Shown here: positions 25,298 through 35,749 of the stretch, in pieces
How the letters are laid out: each line of letters begins with the position of its first letter
Numbering within the stretch: the first letter of the stretch is position 1
Assembly: GCF_037646345.1 (NCBI RefSeq)
Contig: NZ_JBBEWR010000016.1
Coordinates: forward strand, 34,414 to 98,413
Origin: Ascidiimonas aurantiaca
GTDB taxonomy: Bacteria > Bacteroidota > Bacteroidia > Flavobacteriales > Flavobacteriaceae
Length of the DNA stretch: 64,000 bases
Direction: 5' to 3'
Translations under genes and position numbers: made by a program
The notes under the pieces: model-generated
What the model was told of the DNA's origin: nothing
Seen by the model: the letters and a program-made list of their open reading frames with translations, nothing else
Database searches by the model: none

Positions 25298-28200
25298 ATG
25301 AAACATCTCTTATCGGTATGTTTCCTGCTCCTCACACTTAGTTCAGGAGCCCAGGGAACACAACTGCTCAGACAACCCACCGTTTCCTCATCAAGTATTG
25401 TTTTTGTATATGCCAATGACCTCTGGAAAGTTCCTGTCACCGGAGGAGAAGCTATACGGCTTACCAGCAATGAAGGATATGAGTTCTCACCTCACTTTTC
25501 TCCCGATGAGAAGTGGATTGCTTTTACCGCAGAATACGATGGTAACTATGACGTGTATATACTTCCGGCCGAAGGAGGCAGCCCTAAAAGGCTTACCTGG
25601 CACTCTTCTGCGGATGTGGTTCAGGGATGGACCCCAACCGGGGAAGTCTTATTTCGTTCCTCCCGGGAAGGCCAACCTACCCAAACCAGTAAATTCTTTA
25701 CTGTAAATGCTGAAGGCGGATTACCCACAGCCGTTGACATACCACGGGCTGCTTTTGGAGAATTATCTCCCGATGGTTCACATATTGCCTATGTGCCCAT
25801 TACCTTTTGGGATCCCGAATGGCGCAACTACCGGGGCGGACAAGCCATGCCTATATGGATCGTTAACATGAAAACCAAAGAACTTATACGCACCCCCCAG
25901 CCTACCAAAGAAAGACATCTGGACCCCGTATGGTATGGTAAAAAAGTATTTTATCTCTCCGAAAGAGATTATACCAATAACATCTGGTCCTATGATCCTT
26001 CCACCGGTGAAGAAAAACAACATACTTTTCACAAAAAATTTGATGTAAAGAGCCTGGATGCCGGATCAAATACCATTGTTTATGAACAAGGCGGCTATTT
26101 GCATCTTCTGGACCCTCAAACCGGAACAATCAAACAACTCACTATTACTGTAAAAGGCGATATGAACTTTGCGAGAACACGATGGGAGAATGTAAACGCA
26201 AGTGCGCTCACCAATCCTAACCTATCCCCCTCTGGCAAACGTGCTATTTTTGAGCATAGAGGTGAGATTTTTACCGTTCCCAAAGAAAATGGAAGCTGGC
26301 GAAACCTTACCAATGCACCAGGATCTGCCGAACGTTCTCCCGTTTGGTCGCCAAAAGGAGATAAGATACTATGGTTTTCCGATCAAAGTGGTGAATATAA
26401 AATAATACTTGCGAACCAACAGGGTACCCTGCTTAAGACCATAGATATTCCCGATCCTACATTTTATTTTAAACCCGAGTGGTCATCAGACGGAATACAC
26501 ATAGCATACACTGATACGCATTACAACATCTGGATCACCAATACAGAAACCGGTAACAGTAAGATCGTTGCGACAGACCGCTATGCCCACCCCAACCGTT
26601 CCATGAATCCTGTATGGTCTCCGGATGGTAAGTGGATTGCGTACAGCAAACAACTGGACAGTCACTTTAAAGCGGTTTTTGCGTATAATGCTGAAAGTGG
26701 CAACACCATTCAACTTACCGACGGGATGGCCGATGCTATTAGCCCCGTATGGGATGAAAACGGAAAATACCTGTATTTCCTGGCGAGCACCAACTATGGC
26801 CTTAACTCAGGATGGCTCGATATGAGCTCCTACGACCCTGATGTAACCCGAAATCTATATTGCCTCGTACTCTCTAAAAAAGATACGTTCCCGGTACTTC
26901 CCAAAAGTGATGAGGAAGCCTTATCTGGTGAAGAAAAGGAATCTGCTACCACAAAAAGCAGTAAGAAAAATGAAGATAAAGAAAAGCCCGATTCCAAAGA
27001 AGCCATAGTGGTCATAGACCAGGAAGGCCTTTGGGATCGTGCCAAAGCCCTAAAGCTGGAAGATAAAAACTACGTAGCCCTGGAAAAAGCACCAAAAGAA
27101 CATGTTTTTGTCGCAGAGGCCAAACCCCGGTCTAACGGGCTCACGCTTCATTTGTATAATGTGAAAGACGAAAAGGCAAAAGAATATGCCACCGATGTAA
27201 ATGCTGCAGTGGTGTCTGAAGATCGAAAAAGCATATTATTACGAAAAGGCAGTTCATGGAGTATAAACGATACCAAAACCCCTCCCAAAGATGGGAAAGA
27301 TAAGTTGGTAACAAACCTAAAAATAAAAGTCGCCCCTAAAGACGAGTACCGTCAAATATTCAAAGAAGGATGGCGTTTCATGCGCGATTTTCTGTATGTT
27401 GACAATGTACACGGAGCTCCCTGGAATAAAATATATGCATGGTATGCCCCCTGGGTAGATCATGTAAGACACCGTACCGACCTCAACTATCTGGTTGACA
27501 TCATGAGTGGAGAAGTATCTATTGGTCACTCCTATGTATCAGGAGGTGATTTTCCCGACACCCAACGTGTACCTGTAGGGCTACTGGGCTGTGACCTTAA
27601 GGAGAAAAACGGCTATTACCAGATAAGTAAGATCTACACCGGAGAGCGATGGAACCCCGATGTACGTGCCCCTCTGGCCTTACCTGGGCTCGATGTAAAA
27701 GAAGGTGATTATATTATCGCTATAAATGGTACAGAGATCAAGGCCCCTGTTAACCCGTACAGCCTTCTGGAGCAAACGGCCAACAGGACCATTACACTTG
27801 AGGTAAACAGTAAACCTTCTGCAGCCGGTGCCCGGGAAATACTAGTCACTCCTATAAGCTCTGAAATAGAACTCAGAGGCATGGCATGGGTAGAGAATAA
27901 CCGAAGAAAAGTAGAGGCCCTTTCCAATGGAAAACTCGCATATGTATATGTTCCCAATACTTCGGGAAGAGGTTTTGCTTCTTTTAACCGGTATTATTTT
28001 GCACAACAGGATAAAAAAGGAGTTATTATAGACGAACGAAATAACGGAGGGGGTTCTGCCGCTGACTATATGATCGATATTATGGCCAGGAAACCTTTTG
28101 GTTACTTCAATAGCAAAGCAGGTGACAAAAGGCCCTGGACTACTCCCATTTCGGGGATCTGGGGACCAAAAGTCATGATCGTAAATGAAAGAGCCGGATC

Positions 28201-28564
28201 AGGAGGAGACCTGTTACCTTATATGTTTAGAGAAGCCCAACTGGGCCCACTGGTAGGGACCCGTACCTGGGGAGGACTCGTAGGTACCTGGGATACCCCT
28301 CGTTTTATTGATGGCGGACGCATGGTAGCACCCCGTGGAGGTTTTTATGATAACAACGGAAAATGGGCCGTAGAAGGCGAAGGGATCGAACCCGATATTG
28401 AAGTGATACAACATCCTGCCAAAGTATTGAAGGGAGAAGATCCGCAATTGGAGCGCGCCGTAGAAGAAGCACTTAACATGCTAAAAACACAAACTTTTGA
28501 AATAAAGCCCGAGCCGGCACCACCCGTTCGCTGGAAGCGAGCCTCCGGCTATGATAACGAATAA
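25298..28564 (+). CDS. Tricorn-type S41 protease
   Basis: A 1088-residue secreted or periplasmic peptidase with signal peptide MKHLLSVCFLLLTLSSGAQ. The first half is a beta-propeller built from repeats of the form SPDGKWIAY/FTA (PD40 units, about 40-480). A Lys/Glu-rich linker (about 540-570) leads to the C1 domain, a PDZ domain (about 790-850) and the S41 catalytic core. NERAGSGGD places the nucleophile at Ser968, and ERNNGGGSAADY is the preceding S41 motif. It degrades peptides, probably in nutrient processing. It is monocistronic with a strong terminator behind. Confidence 0.92.
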   Translation: MKHLLSVCFLLLTLSSGAQGTQLLRQPTVSSSSIVFVYANDLWKVPVTGGEAIRLTSNEGYEFSPHFSPDEKWIAFTAEYDGNYDVYILPAEGGSPKRLTWHSSADVVQGWTPTGEVLFRSSREGQPTQTSKFFTVNAEGGLPTAVDIPRAAFGELSPDGSHIAYVPITFWDPEWRNYRGGQAMPIWIVNMKTKELIRTPQPTKERHLDPVWYGKKVFYLSERDYTNNIWSYDPSTGEEKQHTFHKKFDVKSLDAGSNTIVYEQGGYLHLLDPQTGTIKQLTITVKGDMNFARTRWENVNASALTNPNLSPSGKRAIFEHRGEIFTVPKENGSWRNLTNAPGSAERSPVWSPKGDKILWFSDQSGEYKIILANQQGTLLKTIDIPDPTFYFKPEWSSDGIHIAYTDTHYNIWITNTETGNSKIVATDRYAHPNRSMNPVWSPDGKWIAYSKQLDSHFKAVFAYNAESGNTIQLTDGMADAISPVWDENGKYLYFLASTNYGLNSGWLDMSSYDPDVTRNLYCLVLSKKDTFPVLPKSDEEALSGEEKESATTKSSKKNEDKEKPDSKEAIVVIDQEGLWDRAKALKLEDKNYVALEKAPKEHVFVAEAKPRSNGLTLHLYNVKDEKAKEYATDVNAAVVSEDRKSILLRKGSSWSINDTKTPPKDGKDKLVTNLKIKVAPKDEYRQIFKEGWRFMRDFLYVDNVHGAPWNKIYAWYAPWVDHVRHRTDLNYLVDIMSGEVSIGHSYVSGGDFPDTQRVPVGLLGCDLKEKNGYYQISKIYTGERWNPDVRAPLALPGLDVKEGDYIIAINGTEIKAPVNPYSLLEQTANRTITLEVNSKPSAAGAREILVTPISSEIELRGMAWVENNRRKVEALSNGKLAYVYVPNTSGRGFASFNRYYFAQQDKKGVIIDERNNGGGSAADYMIDIMARKPFGYFNSKAGDKRPWTTPISGIWGPKVMIVNERAGSGGDLLPYMFREAQLGPLVGTRTWGGLVGTWDTPRFIDGGRMVAPRGGFYDNNGKWAVEGEGIEPDIEVIQHPAKVLKGEDPQLERAVEEALNMLKTQTFEIKPEPAPPVRWKRASGYDNE

Positions 28565-28577
28565 ATTACTATCTGTA

Positions 28578-28622
28578 AGCCTGAAAAGTTAGTACAAAAT
28601 TCACTTTTCAGGCTTTCTTTTT
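28578..28622 (+). terminator. Rho-independent terminator after the tricorn gene
   Basis: AGCCTGAAAAGT (28578-28589) pairs with ACTTTTCAGGCT (28603-28614), followed by TTCTTTTTG. Confidence 0.88.
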
Positions 28623-28627
28623 GTTGT

Positions 28628-29314
28628 ATGACCTTTGCTGATACTATTCTCAATTTTAACCAAACCCTTGAACTGAACGTAAAACTTCCCGAGAACATTC
28701 ACGTTCTTCACCCTTTTAAAGAGAATCCTGAGGTGATTACCATTACCACAGCATTCTACAAAAAATTCTACGATGACCATTTGCCCAGAAAAATGATCCT
28801 GGGTATTAATCCGGGAAGATTAGGGGCCGGTGCTACCGGCATTCCCTTTACAGACCCTAAACGCCTTCTCGAAAAGTGTGACATTGAAACCTCTTATACA
28901 CTGCACGAACCCTCTTCCGTATTCATCTATGAAGTTATTGAAGCGTATGGGGGAACCTTTGACTTCTATAATGATTTTTTTATCAGCTCGGTGTGCCCTC
29001 TGGGTTTTGTTCAAAAAAATAAAAACGGGAAACTAGTAAACTATAACTATTACGACAGTGTTACCCTTACCAAAATCGTAACTCCTTTCATCACCGCATC
29101 ACTCAGGGCCCAGTTAGAATTTGGCATAGAACGTAAAGAGGCATTTTGTCTGGGTACCGGAAAAAACTATCGGTTTCTAAAAAAACTTAACGACGAATAT
29201 GACTTTTTCGAAGGAATTGTTCCGTTAGAACATCCGCGTTATGTGATGCAATACAAATCCAAAGAAAAACAGGAGTACATTGCGAAATATGTAAGATTGT
29301 TGCGAGGCCAATAA
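28628..29314 (+). CDS. Uracil-DNA glycosylase superfamily protein (SMUG2/DUF4918-like)
   Basis: A 228-residue protein with LGINPGRLGAGATGIPFTD near residues 57-75, the first active-site motif of SMUG-type glycosylases (GINPG replaces the GxNPG of SMUG1), and a C-terminal LEHPRYVMQY motif with the conserved His-Pro. SMUG2 enzymes remove uracil and xanthine from DNA in base-excision repair. The start ATG 28628 is right after the previous terminator. Convergent with the helicase gene, with only 8 bases between stops. Confidence 0.87.
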   Translation: MTFADTILNFNQTLELNVKLPENIHVLHPFKENPEVITITTAFYKKFYDDHLPRKMILGINPGRLGAGATGIPFTDPKRLLEKCDIETSYTLHEPSSVFIYEVIEAYGGTFDFYNDFFISSVCPLGFVQKNKNGKLVNYNYYDSVTLTKIVTPFITASLRAQLEFGIERKEAFCLGTGKNYRFLKKLNDEYDFFEGIVPLEHPRYVMQYKSKEKQEYIAKYVRLLRGQ

Positions 29315-29322
29315 TCAAAAAC

Positions 29323-30849
29323 TCAGGTATGAGTCACTCCCGAGAAGTGTTGTACGATCTGTAAGCGCAGTTTACGTAAATAATCTTCCTCCAGCCAATT
29401 GCGATAGTTCTTGGTACTGTTCATGATGAGATGGGTATATTGGCGTACCCGGTAGGCAATGTCTTCTTTCAGTAAAAAAGCCAGTAATCGTGCCTCCGTA
29501 GCACTGTTGGCATTTTCACAGCACATGGTTGCATGCTGCTTTATAGACTGCTTAAGTGCTGTTTTGGGAGGTCTTCCTTCGGTAAGGGCTTTTTTATATG
29601 CCGCTTTAATGTCAAAATCAATCGTATCGGTATTTGGGAATTTGGCCCTCACTTCGGGAGACATTTCAAAAATAAAATGCCTTTCAATTTCTTCATCCGT
29701 TCTTATATTCTCAAGATAGTAATCAGGATGATAAAAGATCTCAAGCCAGTCTATAGGTGCTTCCCAGGCACCAAAGCGCGCTATATTATTACCAAGATCT
29801 ATAATACTAAACTTCTTTTTATTGGGGAGTACTCTGGAGCCTCTTCCTATCATTTGAAAATACAACGTAAGTGAACGTGTGGCCCGGTTAAGTATAACTG
29901 TTTCTACCGTAGGCTCATCAAAACCGGTAGTAAGGATGCTTACCGAAGTGAGTACGGCATCAGGAGTATGTTTAAACCAGTGTAAGATCTCTTTTCGCTC
30001 CTTTTCCGTATGCGTATTATCAAGATGCCGTACAGGATGGCCGGCTCTTTTGAAGGTATCATACACAAAAAGTGATGTATTGATCCCATTATTAAAAATT
30101 AGGGTTTTGGTACCCATTGCCTTTTCTTCATAGGCATTAATGAGTTTCGCCTGCATACCATCGGCCGTATATACTTCTTCAGAAGATTTTACGGTATAAT
30201 CGCCATTTGAACCTATTTGAAGATTTTGAAGGCCCACATCAAATGTAAAAGCTTCCGGAGTCGCCAGAAAACCTTTCTTTATTAATGATGCTATACTTTC
30301 TCCTATAATAAGCTCCTCGTAGTGATCTTTCATGGGAAGCTTGATGTTTGAGCTTAAGGGCGTGGCGGTAACACCCAGTATCATAGAGTTATCAAAATAA
30401 CGGAAAAGCTTTCGAAAAGAATTATAGTGTGCCTCATCTACAATCACCAGGCCTATATTTTTCATTTCAAACTTCTTGTCCTGTAACCTGTTGGCCAGTG
30501 TTTCTACCATAGCTACAAAACACATGTACTGATCCTGATCAGGAAGCTCTTTAACTTTGCTGTTAATTACCTTATTATGTACCCTGAAACCACGAAGCAT
30601 ACGGGAAGTCTGTACGCTTAACTCAATACGATGGGTAAGAACCAGTACTTTTTTACCGGTATTTTCAATAAACCTCCGTGCTATTTCAGAGAAAATAACC
30701 GTTTTCCCTCCTCCTGTAGGCAATTGGTACAGCATATTGTAATTATCTGCTACCTTCGCTATTTTTTTAAAAATAATTTCCAGGTCCTTTAGCTGATAAT
30801 CATAAAGCTCCTTTTCAATACCGGTTTCACCTACCTGTCTCAATGCCAT
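29323..30849 (-). CDS. DEAD/DEAH-box superfamily 2 helicase
   Basis: About 508 residues from ATG 30849 (an upstream TTG at 30861 is also in frame). Walker A LPTGGGKT near residue 45, motif II DEAH near 140, motif III TATP and motif VI-like QMIGRGSR near 330 are all present, so an active ATPase of the RecQ/UvrB-like Type III-res class (ResIII plus helicase C domain). A charged C-terminal extension follows. The role is DNA or RNA unwinding, with repair plausible given the convergent glycosylase. No restriction subunit is adjacent. Confidence 0.88.
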   Translation of the reverse strand: MALRQVGETGIEKELYDYQLKDLEIIFKKIAKVADNYNMLYQLPTGGGKTVIFSEIARRFIENTGKKVLVLTHRIELSVQTSRMLRGFRVHNKVINSKVKELPDQDQYMCFVAMVETLANRLQDKKFEMKNIGLVIVDEAHYNSFRKLFRYFDNSMILGVTATPLSSNIKLPMKDHYEELIIGESIASLIKKGFLATPEAFTFDVGLQNLQIGSNGDYTVKSSEEVYTADGMQAKLINAYEEKAMGTKTLIFNNGINTSLFVYDTFKRAGHPVRHLDNTHTEKERKEILHWFKHTPDAVLTSVSILTTGFDEPTVETVILNRATRSLTLYFQMIGRGSRVLPNKKKFSIIDLGNNIARFGAWEAPIDWLEIFYHPDYYLENIRTDEEIERHFIFEMSPEVRAKFPNTDTIDFDIKAAYKKALTEGRPPKTALKQSIKQHATMCCENANSATEARLLAFLLKEDIAYRVRQYTHLIMNSTKNYRNWLEEDYLRKLRLQIVQHFSGVTHT

Positions 30850-31109
30850 CGCGTTTATCAAATGTGCAAAATTACGTTATTTTTGAAGTTGTAAGCAATT
30901 TTTGAGGATATTATAATAACATTTTCTTTTACCATGCCCTCAGAAACTTTAGTCGTAAATACATTATTTCCTTAAAATCTGGTGATTATTTTTCCATATC
31001 TTTTTTGATAAAATTACGATAAAACACAACCCTACTTATAAACTTTTTACTACATTAGAGCTATAAAAACAGAGTTTTTTCCCTCCCCTTCGTAAAACCA
31101 TATGGTATC

Positions 31110-33500
31110 ATGAACATTTTAGAAAAAGTTGACCTGAGTGATCTGGATTTCATTAAAAAACTACAACTCGACAAGATCTTATCAAACGAAAAGCTGGGTG
31201 ACCCGGTAGCCATGAAAGAAGAACTGGAGTACCAGCTACCTCCCGTGGTAATTTTAGAAAGCGAGCAAACATCACTCAAAATACGAAGTAGCGCCAAAGC
31301 CTCCCATACCACGCAGCTATTTAATGAACCGGGAGACCAAGACGAAGATCTTATTCTGGGGCCAAAAGAAAAATCTCAAACTATCTTTCCCCTTGATCCT
31401 GAACACCCTGTATTAAAACATACCCTTTTCTTTAGCGTCACATCGGGGGCCAAAGGCAGTTATGGACCCATAGGCTTTGGTATTGATTCTAATGCTTCAC
31501 TTAAAACCATGGCATATTTAAAGCATCGCAAAGACGACGCCGTTAAAGAAGCATTATTGAAAGACATAAAGAATATGCCTTTTGTATATTTTATTCCACA
31601 TATTAAAAAACTGACTCCCGGCGAAGCTTTGGCCGTTACTACAGATGCCCGTATGGGATTATCTCTTTCTTTTGAAACGCAAGAGATCATGGGGGCGGGA
31701 CTCGCTGCGCTTTCTTCCTATCTAAAACCGGAAAAAGGCATGGTACTGGAAGTAGAGGCAGGCGCTTCACTTGATGTTAATTTTGGAGTACAGGGAAACT
31801 ATGAACTCATCTTCACCAAAGTTTCTGAAAAAACCTATGAACTACGGGTACGAAGTGTCGTAAATTCAGCTTCCCGCATTACGGCAAAATTGGGAATTAC
31901 TGCTGCTTTTGCCAATCCCAAAGCTGTTTCTGACTTTCTTATTTCCCAAATGAACCGCATTCTTACAGCGATTACCGGTCTCAGGATCGAAGCGCTAGAG
32001 GAAATAGAAACCCTATTACAGGAAACATCATCAAAAAACCTTAACATACCCGATCTAACTGATGCACAACAGGAAGTAGTGAACTTTCTGGTAGAACGGC
32101 TGGATCTCGAGGATGAACTTGACAAAATCACTTCTCTGTTAAATACCCTTGGAAATATACGTGCCGAGATACAAAAGAAAATCATTTCACTCACAGAAAC
32201 GAAAATAAAGGCAGGCTTTACCTATGAATATTCCCGAATAAGCAGCAATGAAGTTTTCTTTAAAGGCCGTATTGATGAATCTATACTGGAAAAAGCCCAT
32301 AAACATCTGATCCTTTTCAATATCAAGCCTTTGGTAGAATGGGCAGTAGCCCCGGAAACCTCAAAGAAGATAGCTGTTGAAAAATACCTAAGAACACAAA
32401 ATTTACAAGTGAGCCGTAACTGGGGAGTATCCCTGGGCATAGGCGACTATACCGTTGGCAGTAAAGAACGTGTAGAGCTTACCCTAAAAATACAGGAAAC
32501 CATTGTAAATAAAGAGCGTCTTCAAAAAGTAGCTTATGATGGTTTTCGGGACTATGATGAAGCGGGAGACCTGGGAGGTTTTGGGAACGACTACAAGATC
32601 GGTTTTAATGTGAGTATGGATCAATTCAAAAAAGAGCCGGGTGCCGGCGATTTCAACTATGGCTTCTCCTTTATTTTTAAACACTCTGAAAAAAAGCTTG
32701 CCGGAAACGAAAAACTGCGTTTTCTACGACTTATGGATATGGCAAAGCTTTGGAATATAGTACCTCAGGAAGAATGGGATACCCGCACAGAAACACTTTG
32801 GAAAACACTAATTAAGGCCTCTGATATAGAATTTTCCTTTCAGCTGGATTTCAGTTCAGAAGCTTTTGACAGCCTTAAACAAGAATGGGCTCACTTACTT
32901 ATGCATCAACGGGACAAGCATCTCTCCTTATTGGCAAATGCTTTTGGGAAAGCCGTTCCTTATCACCCCGATTTTGTATATAGAAGCGATACTACTCTGC
33001 GTGGCAAAACCTATGGAGAGCTCTGGAAAACCTATTTTGTAAATGAAGGTTTCTCTGATCCTATCGCACAGGAAAGTTATGTGTACTACACTCAACTTGC
33101 GCAACACTACTTTAGAAAAAAAGACCGGGACCTCAGCAGACTGGAGGGGCGCTATATAGATCATCTGGGACGCCCCGGAGCAGGAGATACTATTTGGTTT
33201 GGCGGGCTCGTGCGTCTTAATAGCCCTGCAGTTAAAGTCAAAAGTTTTGTGAATGGTCTGAATGATCTTTTAGGAGGCATTACCCGTAATGACCCACAAT
33301 ATGATAAGCTTATACGCAGTGCTTTTCATCAAATGCAACAGGCATGGGGATACCCGTTTTGCGCCAAAGCATTAGGTATTTACATAATGGATCTGGCAAG
33401 AATACGCGGAGTTGCCCATAAGGTACCCTCTCTTCTGGAAATAACGTATAAAGATGTAAATGGTAAAGAACAGGTAGTTTTCCTGAGCAAAAAAACCTGA
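31110..33500 (+). CDS. Large cytoplasmic protein of unknown function (796 residues)
   Basis: No signal peptide or membrane helix. The protein opens with a short helical segment (VDLSDLDFIKKLQLDKILS), then a beta-rich part with long stretches of alternating residues (SYGPIGFGIDSNASL, LEVEAGASLDVNFGVQGNYELI), a coiled-coil stretch near 300-370, a second beta part, and a helical C-terminus with Trp-rich segments. I recognise no catalytic motif or family. It stands alone between the helicase and icd regions. Its size, lack of export signal and lack of partners make it worth a structure search. Confidence 0.75.
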   Translation: MNILEKVDLSDLDFIKKLQLDKILSNEKLGDPVAMKEELEYQLPPVVILESEQTSLKIRSSAKASHTTQLFNEPGDQDEDLILGPKEKSQTIFPLDPEHPVLKHTLFFSVTSGAKGSYGPIGFGIDSNASLKTMAYLKHRKDDAVKEALLKDIKNMPFVYFIPHIKKLTPGEALAVTTDARMGLSLSFETQEIMGAGLAALSSYLKPEKGMVLEVEAGASLDVNFGVQGNYELIFTKVSEKTYELRVRSVVNSASRITAKLGITAAFANPKAVSDFLISQMNRILTAITGLRIEALEEIETLLQETSSKNLNIPDLTDAQQEVVNFLVERLDLEDELDKITSLLNTLGNIRAEIQKKIISLTETKIKAGFTYEYSRISSNEVFFKGRIDESILEKAHKHLILFNIKPLVEWAVAPETSKKIAVEKYLRTQNLQVSRNWGVSLGIGDYTVGSKERVELTLKIQETIVNKERLQKVAYDGFRDYDEAGDLGGFGNDYKIGFNVSMDQFKKEPGAGDFNYGFSFIFKHSEKKLAGNEKLRFLRLMDMAKLWNIVPQEEWDTRTETLWKTLIKASDIEFSFQLDFSSEAFDSLKQEWAHLLMHQRDKHLSLLANAFGKAVPYHPDFVYRSDTTLRGKTYGELWKTYFVNEGFSDPIAQESYVYYTQLAQHYFRKKDRDLSRLEGRYIDHLGRPGAGDTIWFGGLVRLNSPAVKVKSFVNGLNDLLGGITRNDPQYDKLIRSAFHQMQQAWGYPFCAKALGIYIMDLARIRGVAHKVPSLLEITYKDVNGKEQVVFLSKKT

Positions 33501-33568
33501 AAAGCATTGGAGAACTATCGAAAATAAGAGTAGCTGCTCTTAAATGTACTTTTTAAGAACAGGCATGT

Positions 33569-33850
33569 TTATGGCCGTACCAGTTTAATATCAATATTTC
33601 CGCTTATCACGATATGTGCATCTTCATCGCGCGCATCGATAAGCAGTTTACTTATGTCCTTTTTTGCCTGTTTCAATGCTTTTATTCTCTCCGCCGAATG
33701 TTCTGTACTATAGGCTCCATACTCTTTGATATTAAGCAACTTTATTTCATGAAACTTTATCTTTTCAGAGAGGAGATTAAATAAAATATCAGCGGCTTCC
33801 GAGGGTGAAAAGGCACCTTCAATAAGTTTTATAGTGTGATTTTTATCCAT
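33569..33850 (-). CDS. Small cytoplasmic protein of unknown function
   Basis: A 93-residue protein from ATG 33848-33850 (MDKNHTIKLIEGAFSPSEA...), with the frame open to 33874. Pattern: a beta strand, a helix (SEAADILFNLLSEKI), a strand, then a charged helix (HSAERIKALKQAKKDI) and a final strand ISGNIDIKL. Small proteins with this IKLI..G.FSP..A start occur widely in flavobacteria without a known role. It is convergent with the 796-residue gene. Confidence 0.65.
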   Translation of the reverse strand: MDKNHTIKLIEGAFSPSEAADILFNLLSEKIKFHEIKLLNIKEYGAYSTEHSAERIKALKQAKKDISKLLIDARDEDAHIVISGNIDIKLVRP

Positions 33851-34066
33851 AAGTACATTTTTATTCAAAATCATAATACCATTGAATTGCTATAAAAAGT
33901 GACGTGAGCTCAAACAAAGAACCTTAACAATGGTTTGTCTCATCTTTAAGTTTCAGGAATGTTAAAAACCTAATACCCCTGTAAGAAACCTGAGAGTAAA
34001 GCTGAAAAAACCAAAACGTTTCTATGCCGAACCCACGTCTGTAGTGAACTTCTTTTTTCAGATCAT

Positions 34067-35500
34067 TTACTGGCCCTGACCCAGGGAGTATGCTCTTTTC
34101 CCATCAAACGTATAAAGGTTTTCCGTTTTGATAGTGTCTATCCCTTCTGTAATGGCATCTGAAAGTATCTTTACAATATGATCTTTGGTAACGGATTCTC
34201 CGTTGGCTGCTTTATATCTGCAACGCCAGTGGTCTGTACAGAAGGTTTCTTCAAATCCTTCCGGCCATACTTTAATTCCCCGGTTAGTTATCATAGTAAG
34301 CTCTACACCGTTAGTATTAAGTTTTTGTAATTTAGCTGCAAGATCGTTTACATTTCCTGCCCAATCTACAAATACATCAACCCCAACGAGTTCTTTTTTA
34401 CCACCCTCTTTCCTTACATATTTAGGAATAGTAAGGGGTTTTCCCTTATGATAGGTAATCTTCGCAAGGGTTTGCGGAGTTTTGCCCAGATTGGCAATTA
34501 CTGCATCGGCAAACTCGCTGGTACCTACTTTTTGCTTACTGACCCCTTCTTTATAGATATCATAGGTATGAATACCGCTTTCCATAGTGGTTAGCCAGGC
34601 ATTTTGAACTTTTTCTGCTACCTCCGTCTGTCCAATATGGTTAAGCATTAGTATGGCTCCCTGTAATAATCCCGAAGGGTTTGCCAGGTTTTGTCCTGCT
34701 CTTCTTGGTGCAGAACCGTGTATAGCCTCAAACATGGCACATTCCATACCTATATTGGCAGAACCTGCCAAACCTACAGATCCTGTAATTTGTGCAGCTA
34801 CATCAGACATTACGTCACCATACAGGTTAGGCATTACAATTACATCAAAAATCTCAGGAGTATCGGCCATTTTAGCAGCTCCTATATCAATAATCCAATG
34901 TTCATTCTCAATTTCAGGATATTCCTGTGCGATCTCATCAAAAACTTTATGGAACAAACCATCGGTTTGTTTCATGATGTTATCTTTCGTAAAGCAGGTT
35001 ACTTTTTTACGGTTATATTTTTTTGCATATTCAAATGCATATCGTACGATCTTTTCACAACCAGGACGACTAATTAGTTTAAGGCACTGTACCACCTCAC
35101 TAGTTTGCTGGTGTTCTATTCCGGCGTAGAGGTCTTCTTCATTTTCTCTGATTATAACAAGATCCATATCGGGGTGCTTGGTATCTACAAATGGATGCAA
35201 GCTCTTGCAGGGTCTTACATTAGCGAATAAACCAAGAGATTTACGGGTAGTTACATTAAGACTTTTGTACCCACCGCCCTGAGGAGTAGTAATAGGCGCC
35301 TTTAAAAACACCTTGTTTCTGCGAATCGCATCCCAGGCTTCTTTGCTAATACCTGCAGTGTTCCCGGATAAATATACCTTTTCACCTACTTCTATCTCTT
35401 CAATTTCTATTTCGGCCCCGGCAGCCATAATGATTTTAAGCGTGGCATCCATAATCTCAGGTCCGATACCATCACCTTTCGCTACTGTAATCCTAGTCAT
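34067..35500 (-). CDS. icd: NADP-dependent isocitrate dehydrogenase
   Basis: A 477-residue enzyme converting isocitrate to 2-oxoglutarate in the TCA cycle. It opens with VAKGDGIGPEIMDATL; TTPQGGGYKSLNVTTRK, VIIRENEEDLYAG and IGAAKMADTPEIFDVIVMPNLYGDVMSD carry the substrate and metal sites. The extra C-terminal domain after about 335 (GKTPQTLAKITYHKG) is the Bacteroidota long form, close to the type seen in Thermus. The gene is monocistronic and divergent from the TetR-ABC operon with 700 bases between them. Confidence 0.92.
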   Translation of the reverse strand: MTRITVAKGDGIGPEIMDATLKIIMAAGAEIEIEEIEVGEKVYLSGNTAGISKEAWDAIRRNKVFLKAPITTPQGGGYKSLNVTTRKSLGLFANVRPCKSLHPFVDTKHPDMDLVIIRENEEDLYAGIEHQQTSEVVQCLKLISRPGCEKIVRYAFEYAKKYNRKKVTCFTKDNIMKQTDGLFHKVFDEIAQEYPEIENEHWIIDIGAAKMADTPEIFDVIVMPNLYGDVMSDVAAQITGSVGLAGSANIGMECAMFEAIHGSAPRRAGQNLANPSGLLQGAILMLNHIGQTEVAEKVQNAWLTTMESGIHTYDIYKEGVSKQKVGTSEFADAVIANLGKTPQTLAKITYHKGKPLTIPKYVRKEGGKKELVGVDVFVDWAGNVNDLAAKLQKLNTNGVELTMITNRGIKVWPEGFEETFCTDHWRCRYKAANGESVTKDHIVKILSDAITEGIDTIKTENLYTFDGKRAYSLGQGQ

Positions 35501-35749
35501 TTTAATTATTTATGTTTATTTGATTAATTTTTTGCAAAAATGAGAAGTCTTTTTTACTTATTAACATTTATGTTTCAAATAACAGATATAAGCATTTGTT
35601 ATTTCTTAAAATCTAGTAACAAATAATGATCTAAATCTTTTTTCAAAATTACTAATTAAAAACTTCTAAACCTCAACTTATTTGTTATTAGCTTAACAAA
35701 AAACCAGATAATCTTTATTTTCTTTCAGAAAACATATGATGTCTCAAGT

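Noticed and set aside
29323..30849. Helicase as part of a restriction or defence system
   Set aside because: No methyltransferase, nuclease or specificity subunit lies beside it; the neighbour is a repair glycosylase.
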